NCBI GenBank assembly: GCA_020445405.1
Contig: JAGRGQ010000003.1
Location: forward strand, 62,001-126,000
Origin: Gammaproteobacteria bacterium
GTDB lineage: Bacteria > Pseudomonadota > Gammaproteobacteria > Chromatiales > Chromatiaceae
Direction of reading: 5' to 3'
DNA: 64,000 nt
The notes under the pieces were generated by a model. It was not told where the DNA came from. It worked only from the letters and a program-made list of their open reading frames with translations, and did no database searches. Below, one piece after another: positions 8,629 to 16,301 of the stretch; within the stretch, counting starts at the first letter, position 1, and each line of letters begins with the position of its first letter. A program made the position numbers and the translations under genes.

Positions 8629-8940
8629 ATGGCGAATATTTTGTACGTACGTATTAAATCCAAGCTTGATGCTGACGAGTTTGAGCGTCGCTTGAATGAA
8701 CGCAAACCCCGATTTCTTGGCGTGCCGGGCCTGACACAAAAAATCTATGGCAGGGACCAGGCAACGGGGGAAGTGTGCGGCATATATTTTTTTGAGAACG
8801 AGGAATCAGTTGCAGCTTTCCGGGACAGTGAGCTGGCTAAAACCATCCCGACTGCGTATGAAGCGACCGATGTCCGCAGAGAAGTCTATCAGGTGCTGTT
8901 TCCTTTGAAACCGGAACTTGGTCCGCTCTCCTCCTGGTGA
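8629..8940 (+). CDS. YdhR-like dimeric alpha/beta-barrel protein
   Basis: A 103-residue protein with the plan of YdhR/monooxygenase-like ferredoxin-fold proteins: strand (ILYVRIKSKL), helix with acidic and basic residues, PGLTQKIYGRD, then GEVCGIYFFENEESVAAFRDSELAKTIPTAYEATDV. The ATG at 8629 follows CGAGG about seven bases upstream and is firm. It comes just after the VOC fragment and is the third small oxidoreductase-like or fold-related gene in this stretch. Enzymatic activity is not established from the sequence. Confidence 0.7.
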   Translation: MANILYVRIKSKLDADEFERRLNERKPRFLGVPGLTQKIYGRDQATGEVCGIYFFENEESVAAFRDSELAKTIPTAYEATDVRREVYQVLFPLKPELGPLSSW

Positions 8941-9037
8941 CTAAGGAGCACAAACAGGAGAGTCAAGCCGTTCGCTTTGCTCACCCGGACAATTCCGCTG
9001 CTTGGCTGCACCGTAGCGATCACGAAGGCGCCGTAAA

Positions 9038-9610
9038 ATGATTATACGCATCTTTTGGCTATGCTCTTTGTCCCTCGTGGCCCTTACCGCAGTTGCGGAT
9101 GATCTGCTATGGGACAAACTGCAGCGAAATCCCAATATGATCGTGCTGATGCGCAATTCGGAGTCTAGCGGCAACAGGGACGGCACCAACATGCTCGTCT
9201 GGGATGCATCCGGAAACTGCAGCGGAGAGAGCACCTTGACCGGGAAAGGCCGGGCTCAGGCGAAAAGCATCGGGGAGGCATTTGCACGTCATGGCATCAG
9301 ACCAGTGGTGATCAGTTCGCCGATGTGCCGGTGTCGTGAAACATCACAGATCGCATTTGGAGAGTACCTGACCGATCCCGATCTGCGCCAAAGAGCCGGC
9401 GAAGATCCTGATGTTCAGGAGATATTTCAGGGCAGCGCGGGCAGGTTGTTGCGCGCATATCGTGGGGAAACGCCGATAGTGTTTGTCAACCACCGCCACA
9501 ACATCGACTCACTGACGATGGAACTGCTTGATATTGGAGAACTGTTGATTGGAACCCTGTCCGATACCGGTGACATTGAAGTATTGGGCAGGATCCGCGT
9601 GGATTTCTGA
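9038..9610 (+). CDS. Exported histidine-phosphatase-fold protein lacking the catalytic His
   Basis: A 190-residue protein with a signal peptide (residues 1-20, ending AVA). The body follows the histidine phosphatase pattern: IVLMRNSES at 35-43 where the family has RHG or RHA, then GNCSGESTLTGKGRAQA, VISSPMCRCRETSQIAFG at 90-108 (third-position Arg and Glu kept) and VNHRHNID at 150-157. Arg39 of the RHG motif and the second His pair are present, but the nucleophilic His is replaced by Asn40, so phosphatase activity is doubtful. The distal His and the SSP-x-R-x-E block argue that the protein is still under selection. Likely periplasmic. Confidence 0.85.
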   Translation: MIIRIFWLCSLSLVALTAVADDLLWDKLQRNPNMIVLMRNSESSGNRDGTNMLVWDASGNCSGESTLTGKGRAQAKSIGEAFARHGIRPVVISSPMCRCRETSQIAFGEYLTDPDLRQRAGEDPDVQEIFQGSAGRLLRAYRGETPIVFVNHRHNIDSLTMELLDIGELLIGTLSDTGDIEVLGRIRVDF

Positions 9611-9656
9611 CTGGAACCCATCTCATGATTCCGCGCGAATGCGTTGCTGTTCTGGT

Positions 9657-10826
9657 TCAGTCACGACGCAGTCTGTCCGACAGGGCAATCGGCGTCGGGT
9701 AGCGCATCACCACCAGATAGGTGGAGCCAAGAAAGCTCAATACCGTCGCCAGCTGTATAAGGTAGCCGGCCGGCACGCTGAGTAATCCCTTCTCTGTGGC
9801 CAATACCGCTATCAGCAGCGAAAACTCGCTCATTTGCGCCAGTCGGACGCCGATCTCCCGGGATCGCTGGGGGGACTCTCCAGACCGCTTCAGCAGCTGA
9901 TAATAGACCACCGGCTTCACCAGCATCATCAATACCACCAGTGCCGCCGCGGGAAGTATGACTGCACCGATCATGCTGAGATCGAATCCGGCCCCCAGCG
10001 AAAAGAAAAACATAACCAGGAAAAAATCCCGCAATGGCTTCAGGTTCTCCGCCATATAGAGCGCAATAGGATTCGTCGCCAGCGTAATGCCGGCAATGAA
10101 CGCACCTATTTCGGAGGAGAGTCCGAGTGCTTCGGCAGCCTCGGCCATGCCCAGGCACCAGCCGATGGACAGCAGAAAAATATACTCATGGATGGTGTCG
10201 AAGGTGCGCAGAAAACGCAGCAGCAGGTAGCGCACCACAAACGCTGCCGCGGCCGTCAGTAGCGGCAGCGCGAGCACCGGTTTAATCACCTCGATCAGTG
10301 CCTGGCTCTGCCCCCCGCCGCCCTCTATCACCAGTAGCAGCAGGATTGCGATCAGATCCTGCAGCAGCAGAATACTGATAATGATTTCTCCGGTACGTTG
10401 ATGATGGAGCACGGTTGTGGGTAATAGTTTCAGCCCGATGATGGTGCTCGAAAAGAGCATGGCGGCGCCGACCAGACTGGACTCCCGGAGATCAAAACCC
10501 GCCAGCAGCGCGACGGCTGCCCCTGCTCCCCAGAACAACACTGAGCTGACCAGGGTTACCGACGTGGTTTTGCCCAGCAGATGGAGCAGCTCCTTCGGGT
10601 TGAGCTCCAGCCCCATCAGAAACAACAGGAATATGATGCCGACATGCGCGATATCCTGAATCAAGTCCGGATCGCTCACCAGACCAGCCACCGAAGGACC
10701 GAGCAGCACGCCCAGAAGGATATAGGCGATGAGCAGCGCCTGGCGCGCATAGAGCGCCAGAGTGGCGACCACCGCAGCACCGGAAAAAATCAGAAAAATC
10801 GTATAGACGAGAGAATCATCGTGCAT
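9657..10826 (-). CDS. Monovalent cation:proton antiporter, CPA2 family (KefB/C-like membrane domain only)
   Basis: A 389-residue inner-membrane protein with about 11-12 helices covering nearly the whole length. The signature AYILLGVLLGPSVAGLV near residue 32 and FLLFLMGLELNPKELLHL near 65, plus the SSEIGAFIAGITLA stretch near 228, match the Na+/H+ exchanger domain of the CPA2 group. Unlike KefB/KefC or RosB (550-650 residues), it has no C-terminal RCK/TrkA-N nucleotide-binding domain; the frame ends right after the last helix with a short basic tail. It stands alone and faces the moaA gene divergently across a 584-base gap. Confidence 0.9.
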   Translation of the reverse strand: MHDDSLVYTIFLIFSGAAVVATLALYARQALLIAYILLGVLLGPSVAGLVSDPDLIQDIAHVGIIFLLFLMGLELNPKELLHLLGKTTSVTLVSSVLFWGAGAAVALLAGFDLRESSLVGAAMLFSSTIIGLKLLPTTVLHHQRTGEIIISILLLQDLIAILLLLVIEGGGGQSQALIEVIKPVLALPLLTAAAAFVVRYLLLRFLRTFDTIHEYIFLLSIGWCLGMAEAAEALGLSSEIGAFIAGITLATNPIALYMAENLKPLRDFFLVMFFFSLGAGFDLSMIGAVILPAAALVVLMMLVKPVVYYQLLKRSGESPQRSREIGVRLAQMSEFSLLIAVLATEKGLLSVPAGYLIQLATVLSFLGSTYLVVMRYPTPIALSDRLRRD

Positions 10827-11047
10827 GGTTCAGCAGCCGCTCACAGGTCCGGGGCGGAGGCCCGGATTACACTTCTGACTCCGAATTCCACCCGGAAATC
10901 CATCGATCTCAATCATTCACACCGCTTCCCTGTACTATAAAACGGCAGCATCTCCGTTTCCTGCGACCCATTTCCGTAACGGGAATCAGGTAGAGTTTAG
11001 ATCGCATGTCGGGTAAATAGTCTCTGTCCGGTACCGTGGATGCTCTC

Positions 11048-11149
11048 ATTCCGGCGCATGCCGGAGAAGCGGCGCCTGAACCGACCGCCGCCGGAGCCGA
11101 TAGTGCATCCGGCAACTCGTTGAATTCACTCTATTCCGGCGCATGCCGG
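11048..11149. repeat. Two copies of a palindromic element, CCGGCGCATGCCGG core
   Basis: The 17-mer ATTCCGGCGCATGCCGG occurs at 11048-11064 and again at 11133-11149. Its 14-base core folds as CCGGC-GCAT-GCCGG. The exact reverse complement of the core is found once more at 32114-32127. This recurrence in non-coding DNA suggests a REP-like dispersed element. Confidence 0.6.
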
Positions 11150-11372
11150 GAGGTTAAAGTTGTGAGAACCTGGCCCACAATCCCGCGCCGCCGCGAGCGT
11201 GGCGATTCCGGTTCGTGGCGCGACGCGGCAAGCATGGTGTTACCGATGCTACATCAGCGGGCCGCAACAAGACCAGGCGCCAAAATCGCCCACAATGTCC
11301 GAACCCGGACTACACTTGGATGAAAACAATAAATCCCGCTATCGACGAGACCGAAGAGTTGTGGGTTTATAT

Positions 11373-11386
11373 TTGATCCATTACAA
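11373..11386 (+). promoter_or_regulatory. Weak FNR-like half-site pair ahead of moaA
   Basis: TTGAT-CCAT-TACAA keeps one perfect half of the FNR/DNR consensus (TTGAT-N4-ATCAA) and three of five bases in the other. It ends 24 bases before the moaA start. Anaerobic control of moa genes by FNR is known in other bacteria, but this site is too imperfect to claim more than a possibility. Confidence 0.25.
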
Positions 11387-11410
11387 CCTGGATTTTCAGG
11401 GAGCCACTGA

Positions 11411-12409
11411 ATGACTCAACAGACAAGCCTGATGGACAGGTTTGGGCGGCACGTAGACTACGTGCGCATTTCGGTCACCGACCGCTGCGACCTGCGCTGC
11501 ATCTACTGCATGTCCGAGGATATCCGTTTCGTGCCGCGCTCCCAGCTGCTCACGCTGGAGGAGATCGTACGTATCGGACGGGCTTTCGTAGCCCTGGGAG
11601 TGACGAAGATACGCATAACCGGCGGCGAACCGCTGACGCGCAAAAATGTCGTTAAGGTTTTCGACCAGCTGGGACGGGTCAGTGGCCTCAAAGAGTTGAC
11701 GCTGACCACCAACGGCACCCAGTTGCCGCGTTACGCGGGGGCGCTGCGCGACGCCGGCGTAAAGCGGATCAATATCAGCATCGACTCGCTGCAACCCGAC
11801 CGGTTCCATGCCATCACCCGCAACGGGGATATCGACAAAACCCTCGCCGGCATCGACGCGGCTATAGCAGCCGGCTTCGAACGCATCAAGCTCAACGCGG
11901 TGATCCTGAAAAACCGCAACCATGACGAGGTGCTGGATCTGGTCGGCTTCGCCATCGAAAAGCGGCTCGATATCAGCTTTATCGAAGAGATGCCGCTGGG
12001 GATCATCGGGGATCACGACCGCGCCGAGGCGTACTACTCCAGCGACCGGATTTTGTCCGATCTGCGCGAACATTACGAAATCGTCCCCACCACCGAGACG
12101 ACAGGGGGACCCTCCCGCTACTTCCGCATCGCCGGGCAGCCGACCCGGGTCGGTTTCATATCGCCCCACAGCCACAACTTCTGCGACCTGTGCAACCGGG
12201 TGCGGCTGACCGCCGAAGGACGGCTGCTGCTCTGTCTGGGGCAGGAGCACTCGGTGGACCTGCGGCGCGTGGTGCGGGCCAATCCGACCGACGATCGGCC
12301 ATTGCGCGATGCGATTGTCGCGGCGATGCAGCTCAAGCCGAAGGGCCACGATTTCAACCTGGAGGCGCAACCCGTCATATTCCGCCATATGAACACCACC
12401 GGCGGATAG
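11411..12409 (+). CDS. moaA: GTP 3',8-cyclase, molybdenum cofactor biosynthesis protein MoaA
   Basis: A 332-residue radical-SAM enzyme that, with MoaC, turns GTP into cyclic pyranopterin monophosphate. The N-terminal radical-SAM cluster motif C-x3-C-x2-C is at Cys26, Cys30 and Cys33 (within RCDLRCIYC). GGEPL around residue 75 binds SAM, and the C-terminal second cluster site is seen in FCDLCNRVRLTAEGRLLLCLG. The protein ends in Gly-Gly, which in MoaA homologues is functionally important. The gene begins a run with fdhD and mobA and so supplies cofactor to the formate dehydrogenase encoded downstream. moaC, moaE, moeA and moeB are not in the window. Confidence 0.96.
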   Translation: MTQQTSLMDRFGRHVDYVRISVTDRCDLRCIYCMSEDIRFVPRSQLLTLEEIVRIGRAFVALGVTKIRITGGEPLTRKNVVKVFDQLGRVSGLKELTLTTNGTQLPRYAGALRDAGVKRINISIDSLQPDRFHAITRNGDIDKTLAGIDAAIAAGFERIKLNAVILKNRNHDEVLDLVGFAIEKRLDISFIEEMPLGIIGDHDRAEAYYSSDRILSDLREHYEIVPTTETTGGPSRYFRIAGQPTRVGFISPHSHNFCDLCNRVRLTAEGRLLLCLGQEHSVDLRRVVRANPTDDRPLRDAIVAAMQLKPKGHDFNLEAQPVIFRHMNTTGG

Positions 12410-12430
12410 CCGAAAAATTCCCGGAGCGAG

Positions 12431-13270
12431 ATGGAATCCGTCACCGCAGACGCTGTCCACCTTCCCGAAATGACCGATGCCGGTCTCGACGCCGCGACGG
12501 CGGTCACCGCGGTGGACGAATTCGGGCAGCAGCGGGATGGTTATATTGCCGCTGAGAGGGCACTGACCGTCTATCTGGACAAGCGCGAGATCATTACGCT
12601 GATGACCCTCGGCACCCAGCCCGAACTGCTGATACTGGGCTGGCTGCGCAATCAGCGTCTGGTGAGCGCCATCGATCAGGTGAAAGCGGTACAGGTGGAT
12701 TGGGAGACATCTTCGGTGGCGGTCACGACCCACCACGGCATCGAGGGGCTGGACGAACGTTTGCGTCGCAAAACCGTGACCACCGGCTGCGGGCAGGGTA
12801 CGCTGTTCGGCAATTTGATGGATGACCTGGAACGGATCAGACTGCCGCAAGTCGACCTGAGCCAGGCGCGCATCTATCAGCTGCTTCAAACGCTGAACGA
12901 ACACAATCAGGTCTACCGCCAGGCTGGCGCCGTGCATGGCTGCGCACTCTGCCGGGATAACCGGATTCTGCGTTTCGTGGAGGACGTGGGCAGGCACAAT
13001 GCGGTGGACGCCATAGCCGGGTACATGTGGCTCAACGGCATCGGCGGCGGCGACAAGCTGTTCTACACCACCGGCCGCCTTACCTCGGAGATGGTAATCA
13101 AGGTGGCGCAGATGGGCGTGCCGGTACTTCTCTCCAGATCGGGCATCACCCAGATGGGGCTGGAGCTCGCGCAGCGGGTGGGAGTCACGCTGATCGCACG
13201 TGCCAAAGGGCGCCATTTTTTGGTATATCATGGCGCCGAGCGGGTGCGGTTTGACGCGGTGCCGGGATAA
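12431..13270 (+). CDS. fdhD: Formate dehydrogenase accessory sulfurtransferase FdhD
   Basis: A 279-residue cytoplasmic protein that passes sulfur from IscS to the molybdenum of formate dehydrogenase (family knowledge). The key CxxC pair is Cys171-Ala-Leu-Cys174 in HGCALC. The surrounding blocks DNRILRFVEDVGRHNAVDAIAGY and TTGRLTSEMVIKVAQMGVP are characteristic of FdhD. ATG at 12431 follows CGGAGCGAG with good spacing, 21 bases after moaA. Placement between moaA and mobA and close to the formate dehydrogenase genes supports a dedicated maturation role. Confidence 0.95.
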   Translation: MESVTADAVHLPEMTDAGLDAATAVTAVDEFGQQRDGYIAAERALTVYLDKREIITLMTLGTQPELLILGWLRNQRLVSAIDQVKAVQVDWETSSVAVTTHHGIEGLDERLRRKTVTTGCGQGTLFGNLMDDLERIRLPQVDLSQARIYQLLQTLNEHNQVYRQAGAVHGCALCRDNRILRFVEDVGRHNAVDAIAGYMWLNGIGGGDKLFYTTGRLTSEMVIKVAQMGVPVLLSRSGITQMGLELAQRVGVTLIARAKGRHFLVYHGAERVRFDAVPG

Positions 13271-13422
13271 TCAACGCAGGCGAACAGATCGCAAAAATGT
13301 TCTTTCTCAGTATCCGGTTAACTCATTCGCCTGGTTTTGTACCCGCTCTGGTCTGTATTGAGCCTTGCCCGAGGATGGATCCTGCGGTCTGCAGCTGAAC
13401 TCTTCCGGCAAAAATAAAAAGA

Positions 13423-13626
13423 GTGCTAGCAATTATGAGAGTGACTTTTTTTCGCATCTTCGCGATGAATCCGCAACGCTACCCCGGCATCAACTACCGG
13501 GGCGCGGGCAAGCTGATAGACTGGATCACATCGGAAGCCGGACAGCACATGATCGCCAACTTCATGACGGCCGGCACGCGGCTGTTTACGCCTTCGGCCA
13601 ATACCAGCCAGGTGGCCCGGCACTAG
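13423..13626 (+). pseudogene. C-terminal remnant of a tungstate/molybdate ABC transporter binding protein
   Basis: A 67-codon frame carries, from residue 10 on, a pattern (FRIFAMNPQRYPGINYRG, then KLIDWITSEAGQHMIANF and LFTPSA) that matches the last 50-60 residues of TupA-like tungstate binding proteins, normally about 270 residues. Nothing of the ligand-binding N-terminal lobe, signal peptide or partner permease/ATPase is found nearby. The frame opens with GTG 13423 after 150 bases of non-coding DNA. I read it as what is left of a deleted tup transport gene inside the molybdenum block. Confidence 0.65.
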
Positions 13627-13674
13627 CCAGCCGCGTTCACGCCGGCTTTGCACCGGCAGGGAGTGAATGGAGCC

Positions 13675-14301
13675 GTGACAATCAATAGAGATCAGATCAC
13701 CGCAGTGATCCTTGCCGGGGGCAAGGGGCGGCGCATGGGCGGCCAGGACAAAGGCCTGCTGGAGCTGAAAGGGCGCCCACTGATAAAACACGTGCTTTCG
13801 GCCATAGCGCCTCAGGTCGGAACGGTCATCATCAACGCCAACCGAAATCTGAACCGCTATGCCGGATTCGGCTACCCGGTGGTGCGCGATGACCTGCAGG
13901 GTTTTCAGGGACCGCTGGCCGGTTTTGCCGCCGCGATGGCGGCCGCGACCACGCCTTACATTCTCACCATGCCCTGCGACGGACCGCTGCTGCCGGTTGG
14001 CTATGCGAGGACCATGGCGGATGCGCTGGAGAGCAGCGGAGCCGAGCTGGCGGTAGCGCACAGCGGAGAGAGGCTGCAACCGGTCCACGCGCTGCTCTGC
14101 CGCTCTCTCGAGCCCAGCCTGCTGGCCTATCTGGAAAGCGGCGACCGTAAAATCGATCTCTGGTACCGGGATCACCGCATGGCGATCGCGGACTTCTCCC
14201 ACTGTCCGGAAGCATTTCGCAATATCAACACCCCGGATGAACGCGAGCATTTGATGCGGGAATCGGAGCGTCCCAGAACCGACCGGAAAATTCAGGTATA
14301 G
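13675..14301 (+). CDS. mobA: Molybdenum cofactor guanylyltransferase MobA
   Basis: A 208-residue enzyme that joins GMP to molybdopterin to make the guanine dinucleotide form of the cofactor used by formate dehydrogenase. The nucleotide-binding motif AVILAGGKGRRMGGQDKGLL lies at residues 9-28, with FQGPLAGFAAAM near 80 and PCDGPLLP near 100. The GTG at 13675 follows GGAG and was preferred; the frame stays open to TTG 13648. The GxP and NINTPDE elements near the end are also typical of MobA. It follows the tup remnant in the molybdenum block. Confidence 0.93.
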   Translation: MTINRDQITAVILAGGKGRRMGGQDKGLLELKGRPLIKHVLSAIAPQVGTVIINANRNLNRYAGFGYPVVRDDLQGFQGPLAGFAAAMAAATTPYILTMPCDGPLLPVGYARTMADALESSGAELAVAHSGERLQPVHALLCRSLEPSLLAYLESGDRKIDLWYRDHRMAIADFSHCPEAFRNINTPDEREHLMRESERPRTDRKIQV

Positions 14302-14420
14302 AAGTTGTCTCCCATATCTATCCGGAACTGCTTTCCACCGCCCCCGCTTGCGCGTGGCTCTGCGAGAGCAGTTGCACTGCCTCCCCGGCGTAACGGGCTG
14401 CAGCTAAGACGCAGGGCTGA

Positions 14421-14699
14421 TCAGGTTCTGTCAGGCAAAGCGACTGACGCGATCAGCGCCCTCTTCTGCTGCCGCGACAGGCGCTTGACCTCCGCTTCGC
14501 GCCGCAACGCGTCTCCACGGCTGCCGGCAAACTCCCGGTAGACCAGCGTCACAGGCAGACGCGAGCGGGTATATTTCGCCCCCCTGCCTGCGTTGTGCTG
14601 CAGCAGCCTGGCGCCGGGATCCCGGGCGATACCGGTATAGAGGCTGTGGTCGCCGCACTCCAGGATATAGATGTGCCAGCCTGTCCGCTCACCGCCCAT
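14421..14699 (-). CDS. GIY-YIG domain nuclease family protein
   Basis: A 92-residue protein consisting of one GIY-YIG domain: HIYILECGDHSLYTGIARDPGARLLQHNAGRGAKYTRSR, followed by EVKRLSRQQKRALI. The catalytic Tyr pair and Arg of the family are present (YIL, YTG, R in DPGAR). Members of this small UPF0213/YhbQ-like group are widespread and mostly of unknown function. ATG 14699 follows AAAGGTGA, six bases after pabB, so the two genes probably share a transcript. Confidence 0.88.
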   Translation of the reverse strand: MGGERTGWHIYILECGDHSLYTGIARDPGARLLQHNAGRGAKYTRSRLPVTLVYREFAGSRGDALRREAEVKRLSRQQKRALIASVALPDRT

Positions 14700-14705
14700 C
14701 CGCGT

Positions 14706-16076
14706 TCACCTTTCGCGGCGCATCTGCTGCAGCAGGTCCAGCAGCGCCGAGGCCTTGTGATAGGTCTCCTGGTACTCCTGCTCCGGATCGGAGTCGGCGA
14801 CGATGCCGCCGCCGGCCCAGAGATGCGCCATCCCATTCGAGATCTGCAGCGTCCGGATCGCGATGTTGGTGTCCATCGCGCCATCAAACCCGATGTAACC
14901 GATGGCGCCGCAGTAGACGCCCCGCCGATTGGGCTCCAGCTCCTCGATGATCTGCATGGCGCGCAGTTTGGGTGCGCCGGTAATGGATCCGCCAGGGAAA
15001 CAGGCTCGCAACAGCGTCAACGCGGTTTGATCCGGCGCCAGCCGGCCCCGCACCGTGCTGACCAGGTGGTGGACCCGGATGAAACTCTCCAGCCTGAACA
15101 GCTCCGGAACCTCGATACTGCCCGGCACACACACCTTTCCCAGGTCGTTGCGCAGCAGATCGACGATCATCAGATTCTCGGCGCGATCCTTTTCACTCGC
15201 CAGCAGCGCCTCGGAGAGTCTGCGATCCTGTGTGGGATTCAGACCCCGCGGGCAGGTCCCTTTGATTGGACGGGTCTCAACCAGCCCCTCCCTGCTCAGC
15301 AGAAACCGCTCGGGCGAGGAGCTCAGCACCTGGCATCCGGGGGTGTTCAGATAAGCGCCAAAAGGCGCCGGATTGAGTTGACGCAGCCGCCTGTACGCAA
15401 TCCACGGATCCCCCCGTGACTCAACCGAAAAGCGGCGGGCAAAGTTGACCTGATAGCAGTCTCCTGCATGAATGTAGCGCTGAATACGCCCAATCCCCCG
15501 GATATGCCGGGGATGGGTGGTATTGCAAAGCACCGGTCCGGATGTGCGAAACGAACCGAGCCGTTTCACGCCCGCCGCCCGCCACCTGAGAAGCTGCGAC
15601 TTTCTCTGCTGCAGCAGCGCGCCGTCTCTCCCCACCAGCCAGCTGCACTGCCGCTCATGGTCGACCACCAGCGCCCAATCGTAGACCGCAACCGCCATTT
15701 CGGGAATCGCGCTGTCGTCCACGGCCAGGCTGGGCAGCCGTTCCAGGCGACGCGCCAGATCGTAGCCGAAATAGCCGATGGCGCCGCCGCAGAAGGGAAT
15801 TCCTGGCAGACTCCCGGTTACCGCTCCCAGCACCTGCTGCAGAAGGCTGAACGGGTCCTCTCGGGAGAGCGCGAGCGCTTCTCCGTTGCGTATCCCGGTA
15901 ATATTCCCGCGTGTGGTCAGCGTTTTGGACGGATTGGCAGTCAGAATATCGTAGCGGCCCTGCTCGCTTTCCGGCTTGCCGCTGTCGAGAAAAACACTCC
16001 ATGGCCGATCTGCAAACTGCTCGAACAGCCCGGCGCTATCTCTCTGGTACGGAAATTCAATAGCGATGGGTTTCAT
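14706..16076 (-). CDS. pabB: Aminodeoxychorismate synthase component I (PabB)
   Basis: A 456-residue chorismate-binding enzyme for p-aminobenzoate and folate synthesis. The N-terminal anthranilate-synthase-I-like domain occupies residues 1-150, followed by the chorismate-binding domain with PIKGTCPRG, SEKDRAENLMIVDLLRNDLG and PGGSITGAPKLRAMQIIEELE. PIKGTCPRG with Lys as the key residue distinguishes PabB from TrpE (family knowledge). The PabA glutaminase is not adjacent. It diverges from the formate dehydrogenase genes. Confidence 0.93.
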   Translation of the reverse strand: MKPIAIEFPYQRDSAGLFEQFADRPWSVFLDSGKPESEQGRYDILTANPSKTLTTRGNITGIRNGEALALSREDPFSLLQQVLGAVTGSLPGIPFCGGAIGYFGYDLARRLERLPSLAVDDSAIPEMAVAVYDWALVVDHERQCSWLVGRDGALLQQRKSQLLRWRAAGVKRLGSFRTSGPVLCNTTHPRHIRGIGRIQRYIHAGDCYQVNFARRFSVESRGDPWIAYRRLRQLNPAPFGAYLNTPGCQVLSSSPERFLLSREGLVETRPIKGTCPRGLNPTQDRRLSEALLASEKDRAENLMIVDLLRNDLGKVCVPGSIEVPELFRLESFIRVHHLVSTVRGRLAPDQTALTLLRACFPGGSITGAPKLRAMQIIEELEPNRRGVYCGAIGYIGFDGAMDTNIAIRTLQISNGMAHLWAGGGIVADSDPEQEYQETYHKASALLDLLQQMRRER

Positions 16077-16301
16077 CTGGAGTCCTGGTCACACTGCTCC
16101 GGAAAGTCCATGCCCGGCCAGCGGGATGTATCTGAACAGGAACGGGATTTACCGATAAAAATCCGCTTCCGGCGGTTTTTCGCGGCGTCCCGTTCAGTGC
16201 CCCTGCCGGTTGCCGGAGACTGAGATTTAACTGCGCTTCCAACAACGGCTGAATCTGGCCTATAGTGCCTGATATCGGTGCCACACCATAGGAGAAAACC
16301 T

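Larger units (their letters stand above)
10827..11410. other. Non-coding gap between divergent antiporter and moaA genes
   Basis: No convincing gene is visible. The gap contains two identical copies of a 17-base palindromic element at 11048-11064 and 11133-11149 (listed separately). CCCGGATTACACTT at 10860 and CCCGGACTACACTT at 11306 are near-identical to each other. The leaders of both flanking genes must lie here. I looked for a molybdenum-cofactor riboswitch ahead of moaA and could not see one. Confidence 0.5.

Noticed and set aside
10909..11115. 68-codon minus-strand frame
   Set aside because: It spans the palindromic repeat, has no ribosome site and no recognisable pattern.
11150..11410. 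Possible molybdenum-cofactor riboswitch ahead of moaA
   Set aside because: I could not find the conserved stems or core; only an imperfect FNR-like site is visible.
11396..13231. 611-codon minus-strand frame across moaA and fdhD
   Set aside because: Antisense to two well-recognised genes; no protein pattern.
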